Of a DNA stretch of 51,746 bases, positions 17,328-24,892 are shown piece after piece. Positions within the stretch are counted from its first letter, which is position 1. Each line of letters opens with the position of its first letter. The position numbers and the translations under genes were made by a program. The stretch lies in assembly GCA_041164265.1 (NCBI GenBank), contig JBEAPR010000042.1, forward strand, positions 1 to 51,746, in the 5' to 3' direction. The notes under the pieces were generated by a model. It was not told where the DNA came from and did no database searches. It worked only from the letters and a program-made list of their open reading frames with translations. This DNA comes from CALAZP01 sp041164265 (GTDB lineage Bacteria > Bacteroidota > Bacteroidia > Chitinophagales > Saprospiraceae).

Positions 17328-18665
17328 ATGCTCAAAGAAATAAAGCTGACCCTTAAACTAGGTTGGCCTATTATTTTAGGAAACCTCACCCAAATGTCGC
17401 TGGGCATTATCGATAGTGCTATGGTAGGTTCCATTCATAGCAGTCAGCTCGCAGCAGCCTCTTTTGTCAATAATATTATCGGATTACCCATGGTCTTTAG
17501 CCTGGGTTTTACCATGGCCATTTCCCCTCTAGTAGCCGCAGCTCAAGGCGCATCAGATTATGACAAGCCCCTAAGAATCCTCTATAATGGAGCCTGGGTA
17601 TCCGGTATCATCAGCACTCTATTTGCCATCGCCCTCCACTTAGGCAATAATATGGTTTTCCACATGGGGCAAGACGAAGTAGTCGGTCAATTAGCTGGCC
17701 CCTACTTGATTTGGATGGGATGGGGCATAGTACCTATGGTCCTCTTTAGCATCCTGAAAAATTTTACCGACGGTTTGGGCTTCACCAAATGGCCTTTATA
17801 TATTGCCCTCTCTGCCCTTCCGATTAATGTATTGCTCAATTACGCACTGATTTTCGGTCGATTGGGAGCTCCGAGTTTGGAACTCGCTGGCGCAGGCATT
17901 GGAACACTGATTTCCCGGATATTTACTGTAGTAGCGATTTTATTGCTGATCAGCTACCACAAAGACTTCTCCCCTTTCCGCCAGAATTTATCTGCCCAAC
18001 TGAAGTTTAAAAAATCGAGGATAAAAGATGTGATTCGTTTGGGAATTCCCGCAGGGTTCCAATATGGCATGGAAGCCGGAGCGTTTGCCTTTTCTGGGAT
18101 TATGGTCGGATGGTTAGGATACGTTCAACAAGCAGCCCACCAGATTGCCTTGAGCATAGCAGCACTCACCTTCATGGTATCTCTGGGCATCAGCGCGACA
18201 GGGAGTATTCGAGTAGGATACGCCTTCGGCAAAAACGACTGGCAACAAGTTCGCAATATTGGCAAAACGACTATTTGGTTGGCTGGAGGTTATGGTGTGC
18301 TGTGCGCCATATTCTATATGCTCTTCAGAAACAACCTACCCCTTCTCTTTAACGATGAGCAAGAAGTAATCAACTATGCAGTTACCTTGTTACTCTTGGC
18401 GGGAATTTTCCAGATTTCAGATTCAGTGCAAGCCGTAGCAGTAGGATTGCTGAGAGGCATACAGGATGTAAAAATTCCGACTCTTCTTGTCGCTATTGCC
18501 TATTGGGTCATTGGAATTCCTTTCGGTTACCTACTGGCATTCCAACTTAATTTAGAGGTATACGGCCTATGGATGGGGCTCGTAATAGGACTGAGTGCCA
18601 GTGCATTCCTGCTAACTCGAAGGTTTTCAAGCCTTTCTACCAAACAACTCAAAACCATACAATAA
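17328..18665 (+). CDS. MATE family efflux transporter
   Basis: This 445-residue protein is a cation-coupled exporter of the multidrug and toxin extrusion family (NorM-like). It has about twelve hydrophobic segments in two similar halves. The first half opens with LGWPIILGNLTQMSLGIIDS and AMVGSIHSSQLAAASFVNNI; the second opens with IRLGIPAGFQYGMEAGAFAF. The conserved element SLGISATGSIRVGYAFGKND starts the later helices of the second half. Substrate is not predictable. The start is an ATG preceded by a good -7 box. The gene is followed by about 120 bases without a gene before the next intrinsic terminator. Confidence 0.94.
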   Translation: MLKEIKLTLKLGWPIILGNLTQMSLGIIDSAMVGSIHSSQLAAASFVNNIIGLPMVFSLGFTMAISPLVAAAQGASDYDKPLRILYNGAWVSGIISTLFAIALHLGNNMVFHMGQDEVVGQLAGPYLIWMGWGIVPMVLFSILKNFTDGLGFTKWPLYIALSALPINVLLNYALIFGRLGAPSLELAGAGIGTLISRIFTVVAILLLISYHKDFSPFRQNLSAQLKFKKSRIKDVIRLGIPAGFQYGMEAGAFAFSGIMVGWLGYVQQAAHQIALSIAALTFMVSLGISATGSIRVGYAFGKNDWQQVRNIGKTTIWLAGGYGVLCAIFYMLFRNNLPLLFNDEQEVINYAVTLLLLAGIFQISDSVQAVAVGLLRGIQDVKIPTLLVAIAYWVIGIPFGYLLAFQLNLEVYGLWMGLVIGLSASAFLLTRRFSSLSTKQLKTIQ

Positions 18666-18714
18666 GAGAAATAGACCATTTTATATTCCATTGCTACCAC
18701 TCGCTAAACTGGTA

Positions 18715-18745
18715 TTGTGCTGCAATACAATGTGAGGTACATTTG
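18715..18745 (+). promoter_or_regulatory. Candidate promoter within the MATE-RRM gap
   Basis: TACATTTG (18738-18745) matches the Bacteroidota -7 box exactly, and a TTG (18715-18717) lies 20 bases upstream, close to the usual -33 position. A transcript from here would begin near 18752 and run straight into the strong terminator at 18785. A small dyad, GTATTG-TGCTG-CAATAC, overlaps the upstream part (18712-18728). Confidence 0.45.
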
Positions 18746-18751
18746 TAATTC

Positions 18752-18832
18752 AAGTAGTTTTCTCATAGTATGTTAATTTGAAGTAAAGCTCCTGCATTTT
18801 TTTTCACCACTAAATGCAGGAGCTTTTTTTAT
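18752..18832 (+). ncRNA. Possible short terminated RNA, about 80 nt
   Basis: The stretch lies between an exact -7 box and an unusually strong intrinsic terminator. It contains no convincing ORF; the only ATG leads to a three-codon frame. It could be an independent small RNA, an attenuated leader of the downstream RRM protein gene, or simply the long 3' end of the MATE transcript. The evidence is positional only, and no known RNA family is recognised. Confidence 0.35.
18785..18832 (+). terminator. Strong intrinsic terminator
   Basis: A perfect 15-bp stem (18785-18799 with 18812-18826) with a 12-base loop is followed by TTTTATTT. It lies 120 bases after the MATE stop and 93 bases before the RRM gene. 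Confidence 0.85.
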
Positions 18833-18861
18833 TTCGTCTATTTCCTCTTCAAAAACCTTTC

Positions 18862-18878
18862 ATAACAAGTTTTGTTAT
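18862..18878 (+). promoter_or_regulatory. Palindrome upstream of the RRM gene
   Basis: ATAACAA-GTT-TTGTTAT is a perfect 7-bp inverted repeat 46 bases before the RRM start. It could be a protein operator or a weak RNA hairpin at the start of the leader. The surrounding leader is T-rich. No regulator can be assigned. Confidence 0.3.
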
Positions 18879-18924
18879 AACTTAGTTCTTTTTTTAACTC
18901 TTTTACCTCTTTAACATTTTTTAA

Positions 18925-19206
18925 ATGAACATTTTTGTTGCTAAACTCAGTTACCAAACTGAGAATGATGAGCTAAGGGAAGCCTTCGAAGCCTTCGGTG
19001 CCGTAGATTCCGCTAAAGTTGTTTTTGACAAAGAAACGAATCGATCAAAAGGATTCGGTTTCGTCGAAATGCCCAATGATGATGAAGCTCAAGCAGCGAT
19101 TGCAGCGCTCAACGATTCAGAGTTAGCTGGTCGCACCATTGTTGTAAAAAAAGCTGAACCAAGAGAAAATCGCTCTTTCCGCCCTCGAAGAAATCCAAAT
19201 TATTAA
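18925..19206 (+). CDS. Small RRM-type RNA-binding protein
   Basis: This 93-residue protein is one RNA-recognition motif plus a short basic tail. RNP2 is MNIFVAKLS at the extreme N-terminus and RNP1 is SKGFGFVEM at about residues 41-49, both with the aromatic residues needed to stack on RNA bases. The tail (RENRSFRPRRNPNY) is Arg-rich, as in the cyanobacterial Rbp and Bacteroidota single-RRM proteins. Those families are often linked to cold or stress adaptation; that role is inferred here. The gene stands alone between two intrinsic terminators, so its expression is independent. The palindrome and T-rich leader upstream are possible control points. Confidence 0.93.
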   Translation: MNIFVAKLSYQTENDELREAFEAFGAVDSAKVVFDKETNRSKGFGFVEMPNDDEAQAAIAALNDSELAGRTIVVKKAEPRENRSFRPRRNPNY

Positions 19207-19241
19207 AGGTAATTTTCTTTGATAATACACAATGAATGAAT

Positions 19242-19272
19242 AAAAAGGGGCTTTTGAAGCCCCTTTTTTTAT
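19242..19272 (+). terminator. Intrinsic terminator after the RRM gene
   Basis: The 12-bp stem (19242-19253 with 19257-19268) is built around GGGGCTT-TTG-AAGCCCC. It has a 3-base loop and a T run downstream. It ends the single-gene RRM transcript and lies just before the amylase start. Confidence 0.85.
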
Positions 19273-19306
19273 TTGCTTTATTCTGAATTTTAAATATTTT
19301 GTAAGT

Positions 19307-22150
19307 GTGAAAAGCTACCTATTCATACTACCCGCACTATGGTTTACATGGTCGACTCAAAGTTACAGCCAAGTTGTCACTACAGATCCCGTTTTTCCAA
19401 CCTCAGACCAACCTGTCACCGTTTACTTCGATGCTGCCAAAGGTAACAGTGGCTTATTCAATTGCAACTGTGAGGTTTATCTCCATACTGGCGTAATTAC
19501 CAATCAAAGTAATTCGCCTACCGATTGGAAATACGTAGTCACCGAATGGGGTCAAGCTAATACTAAATGGAAAATGAACCGACTTCCCAATGAATCTAAT
19601 CAATATTCATTCACCATTACACCCGACATCCAGACTTTCTATGGAATTCCATCTTCTGAAACCATACAACAACTCGCTTTTGTTTTCCGAAACGCAGATG
19701 GATCAAAAGTCGCCCGTGCCAGCGACGGTAGCGATATTTATACGCCTGTTTTTAATGGGCAACTGACTTTCCAATTAATAACCCCTGCCCCTACAAGCCT
19801 ACAACCGGTTATTCCCGGGGAAACAATCTTAGTCAGCGGAGAAGCTTCATTGTTCTCGTTAATAGAAATTTATGATAACGATTCCTTGATTCACAGTGAA
19901 TATGGTACACAATTGAATTACTCCCTATCCACTCAACCTGGGGCACATCAAATTACCATATCTACTACTGCTGGAGGAGTAAATCAAACTACCTTCTTTA
20001 GTTATTTTACAACTTCTCCTTCTGTAGAAGCTACCAATCCATACTCTGAACTATTTGGCCATCAAAGACTTCCCAACGGTTCGGTATATTTTTCTCTTTA
20101 TGCACCTTCAAAATCCTACGTCCACCTATTAGGGGATTTTAATGACTGGCTACCATCAGAGGACTGGCAAATGAATTATGATCCAGCTAGTCAATCCTAT
20201 TGGTTAATTTCCGACCAATTATTACCTTCTACTTCTTATGTCTTTCAATATTTGGTAGACGGTCAACTCAAAGTGGCCGACCCTTACAGCACCCTGGTTT
20301 TGGATCCTGATCACGACCCATTTATCGATATCCAATTCCTAAGTCAACTGCCTTCATACCCTCATAATCAGACATCAGGCATCGCAAGTGTGCTCTCTGC
20401 TGAATCTCCCAACTTTAATTGGAGTGATGAAAACAAACCACTAGTGGAACCCGAACAATTGATGGTGTATGAATTGCTATTGAGAGACTTTCTTCAAAGC
20501 CACTCATATCAGGATTTGACAGATACCCTCAGTTATTTAAAGCGATTAGGCATTAATGCCATCGAACTCCTACCCATTAACGAGTTTGAAGGAAACATCA
20601 GCTGGGGATACAATCCATCATTTCACATGGCATTAGACAAATACTACGGTTCGGCAGAAGACCTCAAAAGATTCATAAATGCTTGCCACCAAGAAGGCAT
20701 CGCGGTCCTGTTAGACGTCGTGTTCAACCACGCCTTTTCTCAAAGTCCACTAGCCCAACTCTATTGGGATTACAATAACAACCGCCCTGCCCCAGATAAC
20801 CCTTGGTTGAATACCGTCCCCACTCATCCTTTTAATGTGGGATATGATTTTAACCATGAAAGTGTGGCCACCCAAGAATTTGTACAAAGAGTTTTAACCT
20901 ACTGGCTCGAAGAATTTCACATAGACGGATTCAGGTTTGATTTGTCCAAAGGGTTCACTCAAAGAGTGAGTTTTGACGACAATAGTTTTAGAACTTACGA
21001 TCCGAAAAGAATTGAAGTACTTAAAAAATATGGCGCTACTGCAAGGGCTATAAATCCTGATGCCTATCTTATTTTAGAACATTTTGCAGACCAGAAAGAA
21101 GAAAATGAATTAGCTGCAGCTGGGTTTTTACTGTGGAGTGGATTTGGACTCCATCATCAATATCTTGAAGCAGCTATGGGTTACCCATCTGACCTTCAAA
21201 AGGCAGATTATAGATTCGCAGGATTTAGTACCCCAGCCCAGATGACGTATATTGAGAGCCACGATGAAGAACGGATGGTCTATAAAAATAGACAATTTGG
21301 GAATCAAGCTCAAGGGTATTCCATTAAGAATAAGTCTATTGCACTTGAAAGAGCGGCATTAACCAGTCTGTTCTTTTTCCCTATCCCCGGCCCCAAAATG
21401 ATGTGGCAATTTCAAGAGTTAGGCTATGATTATCCAATTAACTATTGTCCAGATGGCTCTATTTCCGAAAACTGTAGAACTGCTCCCAAACCTATTACCT
21501 GGAATTATCTTCAAGACTTTGATCGCCTAAGGCTATTCCAAACCATTTCAGCCTTAAACTACCTAAAAAGTGAATATGAAGTCTTTCAAAATGGTTCGAT
21601 GAATTTCCTTTTTCCGAAGGAGTCCATCAAAATTATTCACCTTCAAAAAGAGGCTCATAGCATAGCCATTATGGGTAATTTTGGAACTGCGGAGGGGTTA
21701 ACCAAACAAACCTTTCCGGAAACTGGCCAATGGTACGAGTTTTTCTCCGGGGATAGTTTGCAGGTTACCAACCAAACTATAGAGTTAAAGTTGGCACCCG
21801 GGGAATATAGATTGTACAGCAATCAACCAATAGGTAATTTCTCTGAAACTTCCATGATTACTCGAAGAGACGAGTTCAGAATGTCAGATGAAACACTCCA
21901 TTTGAAAGTGTATCCTAACCCACTACAAGGGGATCAGCTTCAGCTTTCTTTTCAACTAAATACAAAGGGAACCACACAGCTCTTTCTTTTTGATGCACTA
22001 GGTAGAGTGATTCAGCACATCAATCTTGGAGTTTTATCCCCGGGAATCCATCAACAGCAAATTTCCCTAGCTGGCGTTGACAAAGGATGGCATTACCTAC
22101 AACTTAATACCTCCAAACAGAGTCAAGCCCTTCCGCTGTTTAGACACTAA
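19307..22150 (+). CDS. T9SS-exported GH13 alpha-amylase family enzyme
   Basis: This 947-residue protein starts at a GTG (19307) that gives a proper signal peptide (cleavage near SYSQ). An N-terminal beta domain (about 23-150) and a linker lead to a CBM48-like module (about 250-345, LLGDFNDWLPSEDW). The GH13 barrel follows with all four conserved regions: DVVFNH near 470-475, GFRFDLSK with the nucleophile Asp near 545, ILEHF with the acid/base Glu near 590, and ESHDEE near 649-654. A C-terminal T9SS sorting domain begins around VYPNPLQGDQ. It therefore probably cleaves starch- or glycogen-like glucans at the cell surface or outside. Its end overlaps the convergent fumC by 11 bases. Confidence 0.9.
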   Translation: MKSYLFILPALWFTWSTQSYSQVVTTDPVFPTSDQPVTVYFDAAKGNSGLFNCNCEVYLHTGVITNQSNSPTDWKYVVTEWGQANTKWKMNRLPNESNQYSFTITPDIQTFYGIPSSETIQQLAFVFRNADGSKVARASDGSDIYTPVFNGQLTFQLITPAPTSLQPVIPGETILVSGEASLFSLIEIYDNDSLIHSEYGTQLNYSLSTQPGAHQITISTTAGGVNQTTFFSYFTTSPSVEATNPYSELFGHQRLPNGSVYFSLYAPSKSYVHLLGDFNDWLPSEDWQMNYDPASQSYWLISDQLLPSTSYVFQYLVDGQLKVADPYSTLVLDPDHDPFIDIQFLSQLPSYPHNQTSGIASVLSAESPNFNWSDENKPLVEPEQLMVYELLLRDFLQSHSYQDLTDTLSYLKRLGINAIELLPINEFEGNISWGYNPSFHMALDKYYGSAEDLKRFINACHQEGIAVLLDVVFNHAFSQSPLAQLYWDYNNNRPAPDNPWLNTVPTHPFNVGYDFNHESVATQEFVQRVLTYWLEEFHIDGFRFDLSKGFTQRVSFDDNSFRTYDPKRIEVLKKYGATARAINPDAYLILEHFADQKEENELAAAGFLLWSGFGLHHQYLEAAMGYPSDLQKADYRFAGFSTPAQMTYIESHDEERMVYKNRQFGNQAQGYSIKNKSIALERAALTSLFFFPIPGPKMMWQFQELGYDYPINYCPDGSISENCRTAPKPITWNYLQDFDRLRLFQTISALNYLKSEYEVFQNGSMNFLFPKESIKIIHLQKEAHSIAIMGNFGTAEGLTKQTFPETGQWYEFFSGDSLQVTNQTIELKLAPGEYRLYSNQPIGNFSETSMITRRDEFRMSDETLHLKVYPNPLQGDQLQLSFQLNTKGTTQLFLFDALGRVIQHINLGVLSPGIHQQQISLAGVDKGWHYLQLNTSKQSQALPLFRH

Positions 22151-23537
22151 GATTACCAATCATATCTTCTGGTTTGACCCAAGCGTCAAATTCCTCAGCA
22201 GTCAGGAGCCCCAATTCAATTGCAGCTTCTTTTAATGTACTGTGCTCAGCATGTGCTTTTTTAGCAATAGCAGCAGCATTGTCATATCCGATTTTGGTAT
22301 TCAAAGCAGTAACCAACATGAGGGAATTTTCCAAGTGCTTTTGAATATTGCGGTGGTCTGGTTCTATTCCCACTGCGCAATTGTCATTAAAACTTACACA
22401 CGCATCTCCAATCAATCTGGCAGAGGTCAAAAAATTGAAAATCATCATGGGTTTGAATACATTCAACTCGAAATGTCCATTCATCCCACCAACATTAATA
22501 GCCACATCATTGCCGATTACTTGTGCCATAGCCATGGTCAAAGCTTCCGATTGAGTGGGATTAACTTTACCAGGCATAATGGAAGATCCAGGTTCATTGG
22601 CGGGCAACACCAATTCACCTATCCCACTTCTAGGTCCAGAACCCAGCATACGAATATCATTACCAATCTTCATTAGTGATACCGCTACCGTTTTTAAGGC
22701 CCCGTGGGCTTCAACAATCGCATCGTGAGCTGCTAAAGCTTCGAATTTGTTGGGTGCAGTGATTAAGGGTAACTCGCTAAACTTAGCAATATTCTTAGCC
22801 ACCTTTTCAGCATATCCTTCTGGTGCATTCAAACCCGTGCCTACAGCCGTTCCTCCTAAAGCCAATTCAGAAAGGTGAGTCAAACTGTTGCGAATAGCCT
22901 TAATTCCATGTTCTAGTTGAGCAGCATACCCAGAAAACTCCTGACCTAGGGTTAATGGAGTGGCATCCATAAAATGTGTTCTTCCAATTTTAACCACAGA
23001 TTGAAATGCCTTAGATTTTTCCTGTAGGGTCTTTTTTAAAGTTTCTAAACCCGGCAATGTGCAATCTATTAAAATTTTATAAGCCGCTATATGCATAGCT
23101 GTGGGAAAAGTATCATTGGAAGATTGAGATTTATTGACATCGTCGTTGGGATGCAAAAATTTCTTTTCATCTAGCAGCGAGCCTCCTTTTAGGACGTGTC
23201 CCCTATTTGCAATCACTTCGTTGACATTCATATTCGATTGGGTTCCAGAGCCAGTTTGCCATACTACTAGGGGAAATTCCTCATCGTGTAATCCGGTTAA
23301 TATTTCATCGCAAACTTGTGCAATAAGATGGGCCTTTTCTTCAGCTAATACCCCAATTTCTGCATTAGTAATAGCGGCAGATTTTTTTAAAATAGCAAAA
23401 GCATGAATAATTTCAATGGGCATTTGATGACCTCCAATTTTGAAGTTTTGTCTGGATCGTTGCGTCTGAGCACCCCAATATCTTTCAGCTGGAACCTCAA
23501 TATATCCAATACTATCCTTTTCCTTTCTCGTTGCCAT
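22140..23537 (-). CDS. fumC: Class II fumarate hydratase
   Basis: This is the iron-independent fumarase of the citric acid cycle, converting fumarate to L-malate in the cytoplasm. With the ATG at 23537 (MATRKEKDS) it has 465 residues, the usual length. An upstream TTG in frame at 23555 would fall inside the likely -7 box, so I reject it. The superfamily signature GSSIMPGKVNPTQ is intact, along with SGTQSNMNVNEVIANRG, the catalytic-loop neighbourhood GRTHFMDATPLTLGQEFSGY and NDTFPTAMH. It has its own promoter in the gap shared with the superoxide dismutase gene and converges with the amylase gene, the two 3' ends overlapping. Confidence 0.96.
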   Translation of the reverse strand: MATRKEKDSIGYIEVPAERYWGAQTQRSRQNFKIGGHQMPIEIIHAFAILKKSAAITNAEIGVLAEEKAHLIAQVCDEILTGLHDEEFPLVVWQTGSGTQSNMNVNEVIANRGHVLKGGSLLDEKKFLHPNDDVNKSQSSNDTFPTAMHIAAYKILIDCTLPGLETLKKTLQEKSKAFQSVVKIGRTHFMDATPLTLGQEFSGYAAQLEHGIKAIRNSLTHLSELALGGTAVGTGLNAPEGYAEKVAKNIAKFSELPLITAPNKFEALAAHDAIVEAHGALKTVAVSLMKIGNDIRMLGSGPRSGIGELVLPANEPGSSIMPGKVNPTQSEALTMAMAQVIGNDVAINVGGMNGHFELNVFKPMMIFNFLTSARLIGDACVSFNDNCAVGIEPDHRNIQKHLENSLMLVTALNTKIGYDNAAAIAKKAHAEHSTLKEAAIELGLLTAEEFDAWVKPEDMIGNLSV

Positions 23538-23552
23538 GATTTTGATTTTTGG

Positions 23553-23560
23553 CAAATTTA
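23553..23560 (-). promoter_or_regulatory. Candidate -7 box for fumC
   Basis: On the minus strand this reads TAAATTTG, an exact TAnnTTTG match 15 bases before the ATG at 23537. The resulting leader would be very short, roughly 10 bases. A -33 box is not obvious. Confidence 0.4.
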
Positions 23561-23636
23561 AATAACAATAAACTAATTGTACTCCATTGCGTTTTAAAAA
23601 TGAAATTTAATTGAGAAACCATAAAAATATAAACCA

Positions 23637-24269
23637 ATGGCATTTACTCTACCGGAATTACCCTATGCTTATGAGGCTTTAGAACCACATATTGATGCAA
23701 GAACAATGGAAATCCACCACACAAAGCATCATGCAGGATATACCAATAATCTAAATGCGGCAATTGAGGGAACTCCTTTAGAAGGCAAGAAAATCGAGGA
23801 AATCTTAGCTAATATTTCTCAACACAGCCCGGCGGTGAGAAATAATGGAGGTGGTTATTACAACCATAAATTATTTTGGGAAATTATGACTCCTCAATCT
23901 GAAGGCGCTCCCACTGCTCACATGAATATTCACAAAGCCATAGAAAGAGATTTCGGATCTTTTGACCAGTTTAAAAAGGATTTCAGTGCTGCAGCTGCTA
24001 CTCGATTTGGATCTGGATGGGCGTGGTTGTGCGTAGACAAATCAGATAAATTATTCATTACTTCTACTCCTAACCAAGATAACCCACTAATGGATGTAGT
24101 AGAACAAAGAGGAACCCCAGTCTTAGGACTAGACGTTTGGGAACACGCTTACTACTTAAATTATCAAAATAGAAGACCTGACTACATCAATTCTTTCTGG
24201 AACTTAGTGAATTGGCACGAAGTATCTATTAAATACAATGATGCAAATGAAGGGGCTTCCAATTTCTAG
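23637..24269 (+). CDS. Superoxide dismutase, Mn/Fe family
   Basis: This 210-residue cytoplasmic enzyme removes superoxide. The four metal ligands are in place: H27 (MEIHHTKHH), H77 (YYNHKLFW), D166 and H170 (LDVWEHAYYL). Gln147 in TPNQDNP and the GGG at 71-73 favour the Mn-type or cambialistic branch over the strict Fe type, which carries its Gln near position 69. Metal choice cannot be settled from sequence alone. There is no signal peptide. It is a single-gene unit with its own terminator, and is divergent from fumC. Confidence 0.95.
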   Translation: MAFTLPELPYAYEALEPHIDARTMEIHHTKHHAGYTNNLNAAIEGTPLEGKKIEEILANISQHSPAVRNNGGGYYNHKLFWEIMTPQSEGAPTAHMNIHKAIERDFGSFDQFKKDFSAAAATRFGSGWAWLCVDKSDKLFITSTPNQDNPLMDVVEQRGTPVLGLDVWEHAYYLNYQNRRPDYINSFWNLVNWHEVSIKYNDANEGASNF

Positions 24270-24293
24270 ACCATACCTAACCAAATAATAACT

Positions 24294-24319
24294 AGGCAAC
24301 TTTCGGGTTGCCTTTTTTA
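24294..24319 (+). terminator. Intrinsic terminator after superoxide dismutase
   Basis: A stem of AGGCAAC/GTTGCCT (24294-24300 with 24307-24313) with a TTTCGG loop is followed by a T run. It overlaps the last bases of the convergent lipoprotein gene. Confidence 0.75.
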
Positions 24320-24790
24320 TTTCACAGCTTCATACATGCTCTTTACCTGTTCCAAGGTAAAAGTACCTACAAGGCCAGTTTGAAATACATACTCCATATC
24401 CCCTTGCAACTTAATCCATCTAAACCCGTAGTTTAAGTTGTTTTCATCAATTGAGGTTTCATAAATAAATCCAGATTCCTCTTCGGAAACAATTCTCGAA
24501 TAGTATCTATTGGCTTTTACATCTGCCAAAAGACTAGCTTTTATCTTAGTCATATCATTGGTTTCCGCTTGAACAGCATATATTTGGATATAGTAATCCT
24601 CCCCATTTCGAATAGTTATATCTTGAATTAAAGATCCCATATCACTTTTTTTAACCTTTGCACTATCAGGTTCAGGGGCATTAATGGTTAAAGGAATTCC
24701 ATAGGGGAGTAAATCTAAAGGTTGCCAGTTATTAGAAGCATTATTGCTACAAGCAGCTGCCAATATTAAGAGAACAAATAGTCTATGCAT
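24317..24790 (-). CDS. Small lipoprotein of unknown function
   Basis: This 157-residue protein has a lipobox AAAC (Cys14) and a short Asn/Ser linker, so it should sit on a membrane facing the periplasm or surface. I do not recognise a family. The body is predicted to be mixed beta strands and helices, with motifs YGIPLTINAPEPDSAKVK, IQDITIRNGEDYYIQIYAV, a charged helix in the middle and FRWIKLQGDMEYVFQTGLVG near the end. It has its own promoter divergent from recN and converges on the superoxide dismutase gene. Nothing ties it functionally to its neighbours. Confidence 0.75.
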   Translation of the reverse strand: MHRLFVLLILAAACSNNASNNWQPLDLLPYGIPLTINAPEPDSAKVKKSDMGSLIQDITIRNGEDYYIQIYAVQAETNDMTKIKASLLADVKANRYYSRIVSEEESGFIYETSIDENNLNYGFRWIKLQGDMEYVFQTGLVGTFTLEQVKSMYEAVK

Positions 24791-24808
24791 GTGTATTTAG
24801 GTTTTGCA

Positions 24809-24816
24809 CAAAATTA
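24809..24816 (-). promoter_or_regulatory. Candidate -7 box for the small lipoprotein gene
   Basis: TAATTTTG on the minus strand is an exact TAnnTTTG match 18 bases before the start. A TTTTG lies upstream but at 13-base spacing, shorter than usual. Confidence 0.4.
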
Positions 24817-24838
24817 ATGGTTTTAACTTCAAAAGACT

Positions 24839-24846
24839 TATTTTTG
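24839..24846 (+). promoter_or_regulatory. Candidate -7 box for recN-fabI-porin
   Basis: TATTTTTG on the plus strand is an exact TAnnTTTG match 46 bases before recN. It faces away from the box serving the lipoprotein gene, so this gap appears to hold a divergent promoter pair. Confidence 0.35.
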
Positions 24847-24892
24847 TGGCGACAAACTGCCTATATTATTTAATCATATTTTTAGGCCACTG

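Noticed and set aside
18771..18782. Mini-ORF in the possible small RNA
   Set aside because: ATG TTA ATT TGA encodes three residues only, with no ribosome-binding context.
23538..23555. TTG start for fumC adding six residues
   Set aside because: The TTG lies inside the best -7 box, and the ATG at 23537 gives the usual FumC N-terminus.
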